Positions 26,414 to 35,415 are shown, counted from the stretch's first letter. The stretch: 64,000 bases of DNA from an uncultured Alphaproteobacteria bacterium (GCA_949282205.1 CASDOS010000021.1:24233-88232); one strand, 5' to 3'. Numbers and translations are program-made. Notes: generated by a model not told the origin, from the letters alone.

Positions 26414-27385
26414 ATGAAGAACATCTGGATTTTAGTAGATAATCGCATCGGCAGCCGCCATCAAGCGGAAGGAATTGTCAACTACTTAAATAATAAAGAA
26501 ATGAACATAACCTATAAAGAGCTTGAATATACAAAACTTGCAGGTCTGCCGAATTTTATACGCGGAAAAACATTATTAGGATTAACCGAAAAATCAAAAT
26601 CTGAAATAATAGCCCCATATCCTGATATTATTTTATCCTCCACCCGAAGAACGGCACCCATAGCCCGTTACATAAAAAAACAAAAGCCGGATATAAAACT
26701 CATACAACTGGGGCACATAGGGCATACGGGAATAAAAGAGTTTGATTTAGTATTCACCCCTGAGCATGATAAGAATAAATTACAAACCCCAAATATCCGT
26801 TACACCATCGGCTGTCCACATTTTATAACCAAAGAAAAGCTGGAAACCGCCTATACGGAATGGCACGACAAATTTTCAAATCTATCCCATCCGATAACAG
26901 CCGTCATTATCGGTGGCGCAATAAAAGGACGAGCATTTTCTCTAGAAAATGCAGAAAAACTAGCCCAATCTGTTGCAAATTTAAAAGAAGCAGAAGGAGG
27001 ATCATTATTGATTACTACATCTCGCCGCACCGGAGCAGAGGCAGAAAAAAAAATAATGTCTTATTTAGAAAAATACCCTAACTATGCGTATTTATGGGGA
27101 TCAAAAGACAAAAATCCATATTTAGGCTTTTTAGCCTGCGCTGACAATCTCATTGTAACTGGGGATTCTGTATCGATGTGCAGTGAAGCCACCGCCGCAG
27201 AAAAAGAGTTAAGAATTTTTACCGGCAAGAACTGGCTAACCTCAAAACACTTACGTTTCGTACAAACATTATGTGAGAAAGGCTACGCCACAAATCTAGA
27301 AGAAAGAACGAGCTCAAAAATATCTTTTACACATACTCCGCTAAACACCGCCAAAGAAATAGCGGAAACCATCGCCCGTTTATAA
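26414..27385 (+). CDS. ELM1/DUF1022 family protein
   Basis: 323 residues of the COG3660 family, found in Alphaproteobacteria and as the plant mitochondrial-fission factor ELM1. Seen: WILVDNRIGSRHQAEGI, ILSSTRRTAPIARYI, IQLGHIGHTGIKEFDLVFTPEHD, VIIGGAIKGRAFS, TTSRRTGAEAE, and TGDSVSMCSEA. The fold is predicted to be GT-B-like, and the bacterial role is unclear, with cell-envelope glycan or division roles proposed. There is no strong SD before the ATG. It is convergent with the small gene at 27407. Confidence 0.85.
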   Translation: MKNIWILVDNRIGSRHQAEGIVNYLNNKEMNITYKELEYTKLAGLPNFIRGKTLLGLTEKSKSEIIAPYPDIILSSTRRTAPIARYIKKQKPDIKLIQLGHIGHTGIKEFDLVFTPEHDKNKLQTPNIRYTIGCPHFITKEKLETAYTEWHDKFSNLSHPITAVIIGGAIKGRAFSLENAEKLAQSVANLKEAEGGSLLITTSRRTGAEAEKKIMSYLEKYPNYAYLWGSKDKNPYLGFLACADNLIVTGDSVSMCSEATAAEKELRIFTGKNWLTSKHLRFVQTLCEKGYATNLEERTSSKISFTHTPLNTAKEIAETIARL

Positions 27386-27406
27386 TTAGCCCCCCTACGC
27401 AGAGCT

Positions 27407-27856
27407 TCAAACTCTGTCAAGATATAAAAACTCTTCTATTTTTTCTTTTACTTTCAAAGCAGACTTTTCTGTATCAAGTATATATAAAATAGTCTTAAAT
27501 ACACACAAATCCGATAACTTACTCTTTTTCATTTTCTCAAGACCATTTTTTCTATTAACAAGATTAAGATCTTCTGCCTCTAAAAAACCTTCCCCATATA
27601 TCCAATGACCATTATAGGTATAATTTACAACATCATCCAAACGAGCATAATTACCAGAACTGGCAATTTCCATCTTTTCGCAAATAAAAAGAAATTTCCA
27701 ATGACACCACCTACAAATATCTTCAAAGACACAAGCGCAAGGCTGGTTTAAATCAGCTCCATAACTCTGAATACATTTATAGCAAATTTCATCTACTAAT
27801 TTTTTCAAAACTAAAATATTATGCTTATAAATCATCACAAATTGCCCCAAACACAT
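27407..27856 (-). CDS. Unrecognised cysteine-rich protein, about 149 residues
   Basis: No family recognised. The N-terminal half has spaced cysteines (CYKC, then CAC, then CRWC) that could bind zinc or an iron-sulphur cluster. The rest is charged, with no signal or membrane segment. An alternative start is the ATG at 27835. It sits convergent with ELM1 and divergent from the first RHH gene. Confidence 0.5.
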   Translation of the reverse strand: MCLGQFVMIYKHNILVLKKLVDEICYKCIQSYGADLNQPCACVFEDICRWCHWKFLFICEKMEIASSGNYARLDDVVNYTYNGHWIYGEGFLEAEDLNLVNRKNGLEKMKKSKLSDLCVFKTILYILDTEKSALKVKEKIEEFLYLDRV

Positions 27857-27986
27857 TTACTGAATTTTAGCTTACATTCCACAAAAATCAATCATTATTT
27901 AGGGAAAATAAAAAATAATACAAATTATAGTTGCACAATTACAAATAAGCATATAAACTAGCCCTATAAACATAAAAGGAGGAACT

Positions 27987-28274
27987 ATGGCATCACTATC
28001 TAATCGAGTTGTTTCAATCTATAACCGCAAAACAAGCATGCGCCTAGCACCGGCAGAATGGAAAGCAATCGACACTATTTGCAAACGAGAAAACATAAAA
28101 CGGAAAAACTTATTTGAATTAATTGACGCCAACAAAGACACAAAATTAGGGCTAACATCGTCCGTACGATTATTTTCTATAATTTATTACCGTAAAGCGC
28201 TACAATATCAACTCGACAACAAACAAAATAATCATTCTTCGCCAATATGCGACGCCATAAAAGGAATTATTTAA
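27987..28274 (+). CDS. Ribbon-helix-helix protein, copy 1
   Basis: 95 residues. A short strand (TSMRLAPAEW) followed by two helices (AIDTICKRENIKRKNLFELI) matches the RHH DNA-binding fold of the pfam13467 type common in Alphaproteobacteria. The SD is AGGAGG. It is a clear paralogue of the protein at 29930: both have KTSMRLA, EW-AID, CKRENIKR, LGLT-SVRLFS-IYY and an identical -GII end. The two flank the serpin gene, so they may control it; RHH proteins often bind as autoregulated dimers. Confidence 0.7.
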   Translation: MASLSNRVVSIYNRKTSMRLAPAEWKAIDTICKRENIKRKNLFELIDANKDTKLGLTSSVRLFSIIYYRKALQYQLDNKQNNHSSPICDAIKGII

Positions 28275-28291
28275 TAAAGGAACAACCAAAA

Positions 28292-29770
28292 TCAAAGAGC
28301 ACCAGTTCCAGAAAACGTTTTATTTTTTAATTCATCTTTCAAATAAAAATCACCTTGTTCATTTTTATTTTCATACCATGCCGGATTCCCATTTTTCCGC
28401 TCTTTAATTTGAACTTCTCCAACATCAATTTGTTGATTAGCTTTAACTTCCTCAACAGATAATTTATTACCTTTTACAATTGCCCCGATAATATCTCCTT
28501 GATTAATCATAAATACAAAAGGCCTATTAGCATTAAAAACAGCCACCGAAGAATGCTCATTTTTTTCTTCATCAATTACATCGTTTTCAGCATCGGGAAC
28601 ACCACCTTCATCAATACGCAACCTAACACCCATCAAGATATCGGAAACTTGCGCCTGTGTATCAAAATTAATCATCTTTGCAAAATTATAAATAGGACTA
28701 AAAATTTCTGTAACCTCAAAAGCTGCAAACAAGGCACGAACATCATCTAAATTATAAGAAAGCTGAAATTTAGGAATGAACAAATCAACATTCATTTTTC
28801 GAAAATCGGGCATCATTTTATAATCTTCAAAATTAGCCACAAATTTGCTAAAATCAGAATTTTCACGCGGAAGATAAAAAACAATAAAATCTCCCGTATC
28901 AAAAAACAATCGCACCGCCTGCATAAACTCATTTTCAAAATAATCTATTTCACCATTTTGATACATCATATTAACAGAAGTTTGCTCTCCGTTAACCGCA
29001 TAAAAAATTTTCTTTTTCGTCACGCTTTGATAAAAAGGATTTTCCCAATTATGATAAAATCCCAAAGAAGCCAGAACGAAAAGTTCATCATCATTAACCG
29101 GACGCTCTTCAATAATTTTATTCACAATGCCTTGTGTTTTTTCGCTCATCCAAGCATTAAGCGTATCTGTACCATCTTGAACACTCCACGTTTCGGCTTT
29201 AACAATATCGCCGATTAAAGTACGATATCGTTGACTAAAAACATTTCCCCATAAAGAAATTCCCCACTCATAAGTTTTTCCTTTAGAGAGCAGATATTGT
29301 TTAAGTTTATCATTAACATCCGCCAAACGAAAAATAGAAAAAATCTTAGAGAATTGGTGCAAACTGGAATCAACAACTCCATTTGCCAACAAAACAGAAA
29401 CAGCATAAAAGGATAAAGGAGAAACAACCAAATTCCTCCCCACGTTATTTTTATATTCATTTTTAAGCAAAATTGATGCTAATTTTAATTCTCTCTTACT
29501 CAACGAAAAACTGCTATTAAGTATATGCTGAGCAGATTTAGAAGATTTAGCCTCAATTTCATATTGCGGTAATTTACGCATACTAGGTTGTTTTTTCACA
29601 CTTTTCTTTTCAACTCTAGATTTGCCATGCTGATTTTCGTGTACAATATCTGCCATAGGAGAATTTGTCTTTTCTTCGGTAACAAACCAGCCCGGCCGCA
29701 TATATTGAGCATAACCGAGACCAACATTAAAATAAATAACTCCAAAAACAACAATAGCTTTAAAAAACAT
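28292..29770 (-). CDS. Serpin family protein, secreted
   Basis: 492 residues with a signal peptide (about residues 1-22, FFKAIVVFGVIYFNVGLGYAQ), then a 70-residue linker, then a serpin fold: SPLSFYAVSVLLANG, LNAWMSEKTQGIVNKI, LGFYHNWENPF, MNVDLFIPKFQLSYN and the C-terminal RPFVFMINQGDIIGAI. Serpins trap serine or cysteine proteases. The hinge of the reactive loop reads DEGGVPDAENDV instead of the usual small Ala/Thr-rich hinge, and the loop looks short, so inhibition is doubtful. The ATG at 29770 follows GAGG; one at 29782 is also possible. Confidence 0.85.
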   Translation of the reverse strand: MFFKAIVVFGVIYFNVGLGYAQYMRPGWFVTEEKTNSPMADIVHENQHGKSRVEKKSVKKQPSMRKLPQYEIEAKSSKSAQHILNSSFSLSKRELKLASILLKNEYKNNVGRNLVVSPLSFYAVSVLLANGVVDSSLHQFSKIFSIFRLADVNDKLKQYLLSKGKTYEWGISLWGNVFSQRYRTLIGDIVKAETWSVQDGTDTLNAWMSEKTQGIVNKIIEERPVNDDELFVLASLGFYHNWENPFYQSVTKKKIFYAVNGEQTSVNMMYQNGEIDYFENEFMQAVRLFFDTGDFIVFYLPRENSDFSKFVANFEDYKMMPDFRKMNVDLFIPKFQLSYNLDDVRALFAAFEVTEIFSPIYNFAKMINFDTQAQVSDILMGVRLRIDEGGVPDAENDVIDEEKNEHSSVAVFNANRPFVFMINQGDIIGAIVKGNKLSVEEVKANQQIDVGEVQIKERKNGNPAWYENKNEQGDFYLKDELKNKTFSGTGAL

Positions 29771-29929
29771 CACCAACCTCATAATAAATTACACATCTAT
29801 AATGATAAAAAAAAATTAATTTTATATTAGCAGAAAGAAACTGTGCATATAAACAAAATACAAATATTAATTGAAAATTTACACAAATATACTATAAAAT
29901 AGATTAAAGATACAAAACAGGAGAAACCA

Positions 29930-30223
29930 ATGACCGAATTATCAAATAAAGTTATATTTATAAACAATCACAAAACAAGTATGCGACTTGCAAATGCAGA
30001 ATGGGAAGCCATAGACAATATCTGCAAACGAGAAAATATCAAACGCAATACATTAATAGAAATGATAAGTGCTCGTAAAAACACCCAATTAGGATTAACC
30101 TGTTCTGTACGTTTATTCTCATTAATTTATTACTATCAACTACTCTTGAAACATCCCATAAAAACCAAAAAGGAAAATAACAATACTTCGCCGATTTTTG
30201 AGGCCATAAGAGGAATAATCTAA
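29930..30223 (+). CDS. Ribbon-helix-helix protein, copy 2
   Basis: 97 residues, paralogue of the protein at 27987 (see its shared blocks), with the RHH strand KTSMRLANAEW and helices AIDNICKRENIKRNTLIEMI. The SD is AGGAG. A TTGAAA-16-TATAAA promoter-like pair lies about 35-40 bases upstream. Divergent from the serpin gene and convergent with the MerR gene, so its natural target is the serpin intergenic region. Confidence 0.7.
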   Translation: MTELSNKVIFINNHKTSMRLANAEWEAIDNICKRENIKRNTLIEMISARKNTQLGLTCSVRLFSLIYYYQLLLKHPIKTKKENNNTSPIFEAIRGII

Positions 30224-30235
30224 GAGAGAATTCCG

Positions 30236-30667
30236 TTATTTATGCCCAAAAAGACGTTCTCTTTCATCAGCCAACCACTTATTGCGGACATAAATATCGT
30301 CAGTACCATGTTTTACCGCGTCACTATAATACGCAATTTTAAAATTAATTTTCTCCATATACTGTTTTAGAGTATCCATTTGCTGTTCTATTTTTTCCTT
30401 TTGCCTTTGAAACATTTCAAAACGCATTTGCAAAGTTTCATCTCCCATTTGGCAAAGCTGAATATATTTTCTGATTTCTTTCAACGGCATTCCCGTTCCT
30501 TTAAGACACTCCACAATAATCAGCCAATCTACATCATCTTCCACAAAGACCCTCGCCCCCGAAGATCCTTTTCTCACGAAAGGCAACAGACCCTCTTTAT
30601 CATAATACCGAATAGTATGAGTTGTGAGTCCTAATTTTTTAGCAACTTGTCCAATTGAATATCGCAT
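30236..30667 (-). CDS. MerR family regulator, AdhR/NmlR-like
   Basis: 143 residues from the ATG at 30667, which follows AAAGGAG. N-terminal winged HTH (YSIGQVAKKLGLTTHTIRYYDKEGLLP) and a long C-terminal coiled coil (residues 75-120). A single Cys at about residue 54 (IVECLKGTGM) matches the redox-sensitive Cys of AdhR-type regulators, which sense aldehydes or electrophiles. Two promoters with its type of palindrome are upstream of the divergent operon and of the flavodoxin gene. It most likely activates these by untwisting the 19-bp spacer. Confidence 0.85.
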   Translation of the reverse strand: MRYSIGQVAKKLGLTTHTIRYYDKEGLLPFVRKGSSGARVFVEDDVDWLIIVECLKGTGMPLKEIRKYIQLCQMGDETLQMRFEMFQRQKEKIEQQMDTLKQYMEKINFKIAYYSDAVKHGTDDIYVRNKWLADERERLFGHK

Positions 30668-30732
30668 AACATACTCCTTTTTTAGGATTATAAAATACAA
30701 TAAACAAAAACAAAGTCAACTTGAAGAAAATA

Positions 30733-30757
30733 TTAGAGTATACTCTAAGTGTATAAT
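30733..30757 (+). promoter_or_regulatory. Second MerR-type palindrome with a TATAAT box
   Basis: TTAGAGTATACTCTAA (30733-30748) is a perfect palindrome and matches the operators at 30780 and 35416. TATAAT follows at 30752-30757, but no convincing -35 lies 19 bp upstream, so it may serve autoregulation. Confidence 0.5.
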
Positions 30758-30779
30758 TTTACCTCATTAAAAAAAAGAC

Positions 30780-30810
30780 TTGACTTAGAGTAAGCTCTAA
30801 CAAGTATTCT
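30780..30810 (+). promoter_or_regulatory. MerR-type promoter for the phosphoesterase-cupin-oxidoreductase operon
   Basis: TTGACT (30780-30785), a 19-base spacer containing TAGAGTAAGCTCTA, and TATTCT (30805-30810). A 19-bp spacer with a central palindrome is the hallmark of MerR-family promoters. It drives the gene starting at 30853. Confidence 0.8.
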
Positions 30811-30852
30811 AAAAAAAATCGAGTCCCATACATTTTTATAGGAGAATAATTA

Positions 30853-31977
30853 ATGACCTGCGCCATAACCACTTCGTTTTTAGGATGTCTTGTAACACTA
30901 TCTCTATACATTCGTTACATATACTTTATCAACACTTCTACAACATGCAAACTCATATCTTTAATCATTGCACTTATATTCGGCTGCATTCCTCTTTTAG
31001 TCAGCTACAAATTTGAAAATCTATTCGGAAACTTTTACACAACCTATAGATACACTCTATATTATATCTATGTAGGTTGCATAATTTTATTCTCACTATC
31101 TATATTCAGGGATGCCTTATGGTTAATAGCCCACAAGATATCCCCTCAATACATCATATCCCCCTTTGGCAAAGAATACCATCTAAGCAATAGTTTAACC
31201 ACCCTCGGAATAACAATTATACTTACCACATACGCTCTACTGGAAGGAATAGCCACACCAGAAATAAAGAGAGAAACGTTATACAGTAATAAATTATCAA
31301 CCCCTTTCAAAATTGCCGTTTTGAGCGATTTGCACATTCACCGCACCATAAATCCTCAAAAAATAGAAAAAATAATAAAGAAGACCAACCAAGAAAATGC
31401 AGATATCATTCTCCTCGCCGGTGATATTATCGATGATGAGGTAAACAAAGTTAAACCCATCACCCAACTTTTAACAAAACTAAAAACCAAACATGGCATT
31501 TATTTTGTAACCGGTAATCATGAGTTTTACACAGGCTACCAAAAAACAACCAATGAATTAAAAAAACTAGGATTTACCTTTTTAGAAAATAGCGGCACAA
31601 GTATAACTCCAAACATATACTTAGCCGGTATTCCGGACTGGTTCTCCGCTCAACAACACCAAATTCCAATATCCTTGGCAAGCGCACTAAAAAACAGCAC
31701 AATCTCCCAATATAAAATACTAATGTCCCATACTCCTGTAGATTTTGGAGAACAAAATAAATTTGACCTAGAAATTTCCGGTCACACGCACGGAGGACAA
31801 ATATTCCCATTTCATCTATTTGTAAAGTTAGCAAACAAATATTTATCAGGTCTATACACCCTTGAAAACGACGCACAAATTTATGTATCAAACGGAGCCG
31901 GACAATGGGGACCGCAAATGCGTTTCTTAGCCCCAAGTGAAATAAGTATTATAACCATACAACCCACATCAAAATAA
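30853..31977 (+). CDS. Membrane-bound metallophosphoesterase (YkuE-like)
   Basis: 374 residues: four hydrophobic helices (about 1-140), then a calcineurin-like catalytic domain with all metal motifs: DLHIH, GDIIDD, GNHE, MSHTP and SGHTHGGQ. The family acts on membrane or periplasmic phosphoesters; some members cleave UDP-diacylglucosamine or related lipids, but the substrate here is unknown. First gene of the operon behind the MerR-type promoter. The SD is AGGAG. Confidence 0.85.
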   Translation: MTCAITTSFLGCLVTLSLYIRYIYFINTSTTCKLISLIIALIFGCIPLLVSYKFENLFGNFYTTYRYTLYYIYVGCIILFSLSIFRDALWLIAHKISPQYIISPFGKEYHLSNSLTTLGITIILTTYALLEGIATPEIKRETLYSNKLSTPFKIAVLSDLHIHRTINPQKIEKIIKKTNQENADIILLAGDIIDDEVNKVKPITQLLTKLKTKHGIYFVTGNHEFYTGYQKTTNELKKLGFTFLENSGTSITPNIYLAGIPDWFSAQQHQIPISLASALKNSTISQYKILMSHTPVDFGEQNKFDLEISGHTHGGQIFPFHLFVKLANKYLSGLYTLENDAQIYVSNGAGQWGPQMRFLAPSEISIITIQPTSK

Positions 31978-31992
31978 CAAGGAGGAAAATAG

Positions 31993-32472
31993 ATGAATTC
32001 AAAAAAACTAATTTTATATCTAACTACAATTATTTTAACCTTATCAACATCATCCATAGAAGCCACAGAAATGACAAAAGCACCAATAGATACAATTTTT
32101 TCACAAGGAGAAAAAAATCCTTATGGAGAATTTTTCACCGGACAGACTTATTTGAATATGCTAAGCATAAAAGACGATATTTTTAATGCCCCCATTGGCA
32201 ACGTCACTTTTGAACCCGGAGCCAGAACAAATTGGCACAAGCACAGTGGCGGACAGATTTTACTAATTTTAGACGGCGAAGGACGCTATCAAGAAAAAGG
32301 GAAAGATATTCAAATTTTACACAAAGGAGATATTGTTAGAATATCACCCAACATCGAACATTGGCACGGAGCCGCACCTAATTCTTGGTTTACGCACATT
32401 TCAATAGAAACCAACGTACCCAACAACACAACAACATGGTTAGAACCTGTAACAAATGAGGAGTATAAATAA
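31993..32472 (+). CDS. Secreted cupin-domain protein
   Basis: 159 residues. N-terminal Sec signal (residues 1-24, LILYLTTIILTLSTSSIEA) and a single cupin barrel: GARTNWHKHSGGQILLILDGEG carries the metal His/Glu set, and HWHGAAP the second. Cupins with this layout are often found next to carboxymuconolactone decarboxylase or flavodoxin genes and may detoxify quinones or aldehydes; exported versions are less usual. SD AAGGAGG. It overlaps the next start by one base (TAATG). Confidence 0.85.
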   Translation: MNSKKLILYLTTIILTLSTSSIEATEMTKAPIDTIFSQGEKNPYGEFFTGQTYLNMLSIKDDIFNAPIGNVTFEPGARTNWHKHSGGQILLILDGEGRYQEKGKDIQILHKGDIVRISPNIEHWHGAAPNSWFTHISIETNVPNNTTTWLEPVTNEEYK

Positions 32473-33011
32473 TGAGCAAAAACGTTCTTGTACTATCTGC
32501 AAGTTTTCGTAAAGGCGGAAATTCAGATGTTCTTTGTGATGAATTCATAAAAGGAGCTCAAGAAGCCGGAAACAACACAGAAAAGATATATTTAAATGAC
32601 TATAAAATAAACTTTTGCCGAGGATGTGGTGTATGCAACACAACCCATAAATGCGTTCAAAAAGATGACATGGAAATGATTCTGAACAAAATGGTAACGG
32701 CTGATGTGATTGTGATGGCTACCCCTGTTTATTTCTACAACATGAACGGACAAATGAAAACCCTAATTGATAGAACCGTTCCAAGATATGAAGAAATTAG
32801 CAATAAAGATTTTTACTTTATTCTAGCCGCTGCCGATAGCAGTCGTGCTAATATGGAACGTGTATTAGAAAGTTTCCGTGGTTTTACAGAAGACTGTCTA
32901 AACAACGCTCATGAAAAAGGTATCGTTTATGGAACCGGCGCATGGCAAATTGGGGATATAAAAGGAAGTCCTGCATTAAAAGAAGCCTACGAAATGGGCA
33001 AAAACGTATAA
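32472..33011 (+). CDS. NAD(P)H-dependent FMN oxidoreductase (flavodoxin fold)
   Basis: 179 residues. The FMN phosphate loop SASFRKGGNSD is at the N-terminus; FCRGCGVCNTTHKC is a cysteine cluster typical of the iron-sulphur-flavoprotein type; ATPVYFYNMNGQMKTLIDR and AAADSS follow. Cytoplasmic, probably reducing FMN, quinones or metals with NAD(P)H. The start overlaps the cupin stop by one base, so the two are coupled. The terminator right after it splits the operon from the ferredoxin-Tat unit. Confidence 0.88.
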   Translation: MSKNVLVLSASFRKGGNSDVLCDEFIKGAQEAGNNTEKIYLNDYKINFCRGCGVCNTTHKCVQKDDMEMILNKMVTADVIVMATPVYFYNMNGQMKTLIDRTVPRYEEISNKDFYFILAAADSSRANMERVLESFRGFTEDCLNNAHEKGIVYGTGAWQIGDIKGSPALKEAYEMGKNV

Positions 33012-33027
33012 TTTAAACAAGTAAAAG

Positions 33028-33051
33028 AGCAGGTAATCCACCTGCTTTTTT
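33028..33051 (+). terminator. Rho-independent terminator inside the redox cluster
   Basis: AGCAGGT, loop AATCC, ACCTGCT and a T-run, 17 bases after the oxidoreductase stop. It may partly separate the first three genes from the ferredoxin-Tat genes. Confidence 0.8.
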
Positions 33052-33140
33052 GTGAAATAAAAGCTAATAACCTTGAAAAAATCTTGATAAAAAACATCTA
33101 TCCGAGTACTCTCAAAGCAATGATTGGAGAGAAAGACAAT

Positions 33141-34436
33141 ATGCTAAAAGCAAAAACACTTCAAAAAACAAGACTAATTACCGCCCTATTAGTGGCAATA
33201 ATATGCATAGGCGGACTTTTAGGGTTATTTTACCCAATAAAAATTTTCAATCTAAACATAACCCCTTTAATTCAAAGTACCATCACAAATTTCACACTAT
33301 CCATTGGAATATTAGTAATTTTGCTATTCACCGTAACTATGATTTTCGGAAGGATTTATTGCTCAACAATATGCCCGCTCGGATTATTACAAGAATTATA
33401 CATATTTATCTTTCACCGCAAAAAACTACCATCGCAAAAAAATTCCGCTTTTAAATATTTCATAGCAGCATTAACTTTCGGCAGTTTAATTGGCGGAACG
33501 GCATACATAATACGTCTAATAGACCCCTACACAGTTTTCGGTGCCGGCATCAGTGGTTCAACATACGGATTAATAATCATCGCCATACTAGCTCTATTAA
33601 CATGGTCCAAAGGCAGGTATTTCTGCACAAACATCTGTCCGGTCGGAGCGATTCTGGGAATAATTGCACGTCATTCGCTATACAAAATAACCATCAATAA
33701 AGACTCATGTGTTGCCTGCGGCTTATGTGCCCAAAAATGCCCTTCAGGCTGCATAGACTTCAAAAACAAGAATGTAGACAACGAAACCTGCATAAAATGT
33801 TTCCGATGCCTAAGCCTATGTCATAACAACGGAATTTCATACGAGAAAAAAAGCACCCCCAAAACAAATCCCCCTATTAACACCGGACGCCGTCGTTTTC
33901 TCATCGGCACAGGAGCACTAGCCGTTTTAGCCCTTGCCTACAAAGGCGGTATAGAGCTAGGAAAGAAAGTTGTCGAAAAACTAAAAACGACCTTACTTCC
34001 GCCGGGAGCCGGAGATACAAAAACTTTCGCCAATAAATGTTTAAATTGTAACATATGCGTTGCCAATTGCCCGATGAAAATCATCCAAAAAGCAGATGAT
34101 GAATTTCCGGTTGTACATTTAAAATATCAAAAAAGTTTTTGCGATTACAATTGCCATAAATGTTCGGAAGTATGTCCGAGCGGTGCAATAAAAAAACTAA
34201 CTTTAAAAGAAAAACAACACACTCAAATCGGAATAGCCTCTATAAATATAGATTCATGCATACAATGCGGATTATGTGTTATGGAATGTCCACGTTCAGC
34301 CATAACAAAAGCCCAAGGAGACTTTCCGCAAATTGACACCGACAAATGCATAGGCTGCGGAGCGTGTCAGGCCGTATGCCCCGTATCCGCCATAAAAGTA
34401 AGAGCAAATGAATTTCAAAAAACACTCAAACAATAA
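33141..34436 (+). CDS. Polytopic membrane polyferredoxin, NapH-type with a second ferredoxin half after an internal twin-arginine segment
   Basis: 431 residues. The membrane half (residues 8-200) has helices and CSTICPLGLLQ and CTNICPVGAILG, the NapH/NosR signature for membrane iron-sulphur proteins. A first 2[4Fe-4S] domain follows (CVACGLCAQKCPSGC). Then RRRFLIGTGALAVLALAYKGG, a twin-arginine-like segment, and a second half with further clusters (CNICVANCP, CIQCGLCVMECP, CIGCGACQAVCP), as in NapG. A likely role is passing electrons from quinol or FMN across the membrane. The ATG at 33141 follows GGAGA; a TTG at 33084 is less likely. Confidence 0.85.
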   Translation: MLKAKTLQKTRLITALLVAIICIGGLLGLFYPIKIFNLNITPLIQSTITNFTLSIGILVILLFTVTMIFGRIYCSTICPLGLLQELYIFIFHRKKLPSQKNSAFKYFIAALTFGSLIGGTAYIIRLIDPYTVFGAGISGSTYGLIIIAILALLTWSKGRYFCTNICPVGAILGIIARHSLYKITINKDSCVACGLCAQKCPSGCIDFKNKNVDNETCIKCFRCLSLCHNNGISYEKKSTPKTNPPINTGRRRFLIGTGALAVLALAYKGGIELGKKVVEKLKTTLLPPGAGDTKTFANKCLNCNICVANCPMKIIQKADDEFPVVHLKYQKSFCDYNCHKCSEVCPSGAIKKLTLKEKQHTQIGIASINIDSCIQCGLCVMECPRSAITKAQGDFPQIDTDKCIGCGACQAVCPVSAIKVRANEFQKTLKQ

Positions 34437-34448
34437 AAGGAGTAACAT

Positions 34449-34664
34449 ATGTCTATTGGATTAAGCGAACTCATACTAATCTTAGTTGTCGTATTATTAC
34501 TATTCGGAGGAAAAAGGATTCCGGAACTGGCCAAAGCATTCGGAAAAGCATCTTATGAATACAAAAAAGCCAAAGAAGCTCTTCAAAATGAAGCCGACAG
34601 TTTAAAAGAAACCATTGAAAAAGTCGCACAACAAGAAGAAGAAAAAGATAACAAAAAAGAATAA
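34449..34664 (+). CDS. tatA: Sec-independent translocase subunit TatA
   Basis: 71 residues: one membrane helix (GLSELILILVVVLLLFGGKRIPEL) with the FGxxxLPEL-type hinge, then an amphipathic helix (AKAFGKASYEYKKAKEAL) and an acidic tail. Forms the pore for folded proteins with twin-arginine signals. SD AAAGGAG. It lies 12 bases after the polyferredoxin gene and directly abuts tatC. No tatB is present, so it is a minimal TatAC pair, as in Gram-positives. Confidence 0.93.
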   Translation: MSIGLSELILILVVVLLLFGGKRIPELAKAFGKASYEYKKAKEALQNEADSLKETIEKVAQQEEEKDNKKE

Positions 34665-35387
34665 ATGCAAGAAAACGAACAAAGCAGAGATGAAGAAAGC
34701 CTAATTTCGCACTTAAACGCTTTGCGAAACACAATATTGCATTGTCTGTTTGCACTTGGGATAGCTCTTCCGGCAACCCTATTTGCATCACCGCATTTTC
34801 TGGATTGGCTCATAAAAAGATTGCTTCAAGATACCCCTATAACGTTAAATTTTTTCTCACCGGCAGAAGTTTTCATCTTACAAATAAAAATAGCCCTTGT
34901 GCTCGACCTGCTAATATGCTTCCCATATATAGCCAAACAATTATGGAATTTCATTCTTCCCGCATTGTATGAAAATGAAAAACGTTTTATAAAAAAAATA
35001 GTTCTAAGCTCAAGTTCTCTTTTCATTCTGGGTGTTAGCTTTTGTATCAGTTTCATACTACCTTTAATTATCAAATTTGGCGCCAGTTTTGCCACAGCTG
35101 AATTGAAAGCAACCATTGGAATATCAAACGTTATCGGTTTAAGTCTTTGGCTTTCTATCATTTTCGGCATAATGTTTCAATTTCCGTTGATTACCTATTC
35201 TCTAATAAAATCCGGAATATGCACTTATGAAGCCGTCAAGACCAAACGCCCCTATATATTCACATTTATACTAATCATAGCCGCCATTCTCACCCCTCCC
35301 GACGTTGTAAGCCAACTGATGTTGACCATTCCAACCTATGCATTATTTGAAATAGGTTTATACTTTTCCAAAAATCTTAACAAATAA
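34665..35387 (+). CDS. tatC: Sec-independent translocase subunit TatC
   Basis: 240 residues with six membrane helices. The conserved N-terminal SHLNALRN motif matches the SHL-ELR signature of TatC, followed by FFSPAEVFILQIK and FPYIAKQLWNFILPALYENEK; AAILTPPDVVSQLML is the conserved TPPD region near the C-terminus. It recognises twin-arginine signal peptides. It starts immediately after the tatA stop codon. The pair is encoded inside a redox operon, so it may be dedicated to the polyferredoxin. Whether a housekeeping tat locus exists elsewhere cannot be seen. Confidence 0.93.
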   Translation: MQENEQSRDEESLISHLNALRNTILHCLFALGIALPATLFASPHFLDWLIKRLLQDTPITLNFFSPAEVFILQIKIALVLDLLICFPYIAKQLWNFILPALYENEKRFIKKIVLSSSSLFILGVSFCISFILPLIIKFGASFATAELKATIGISNVIGLSLWLSIIFGIMFQFPLITYSLIKSGICTYEAVKTKRPYIFTFILIIAAILTPPDVVSQLMLTIPTYALFEIGLYFSKNLNK

Positions 35388-35415
35388 CTTTATAGGCATT
35401 TTAAAGAAAAAGCTC

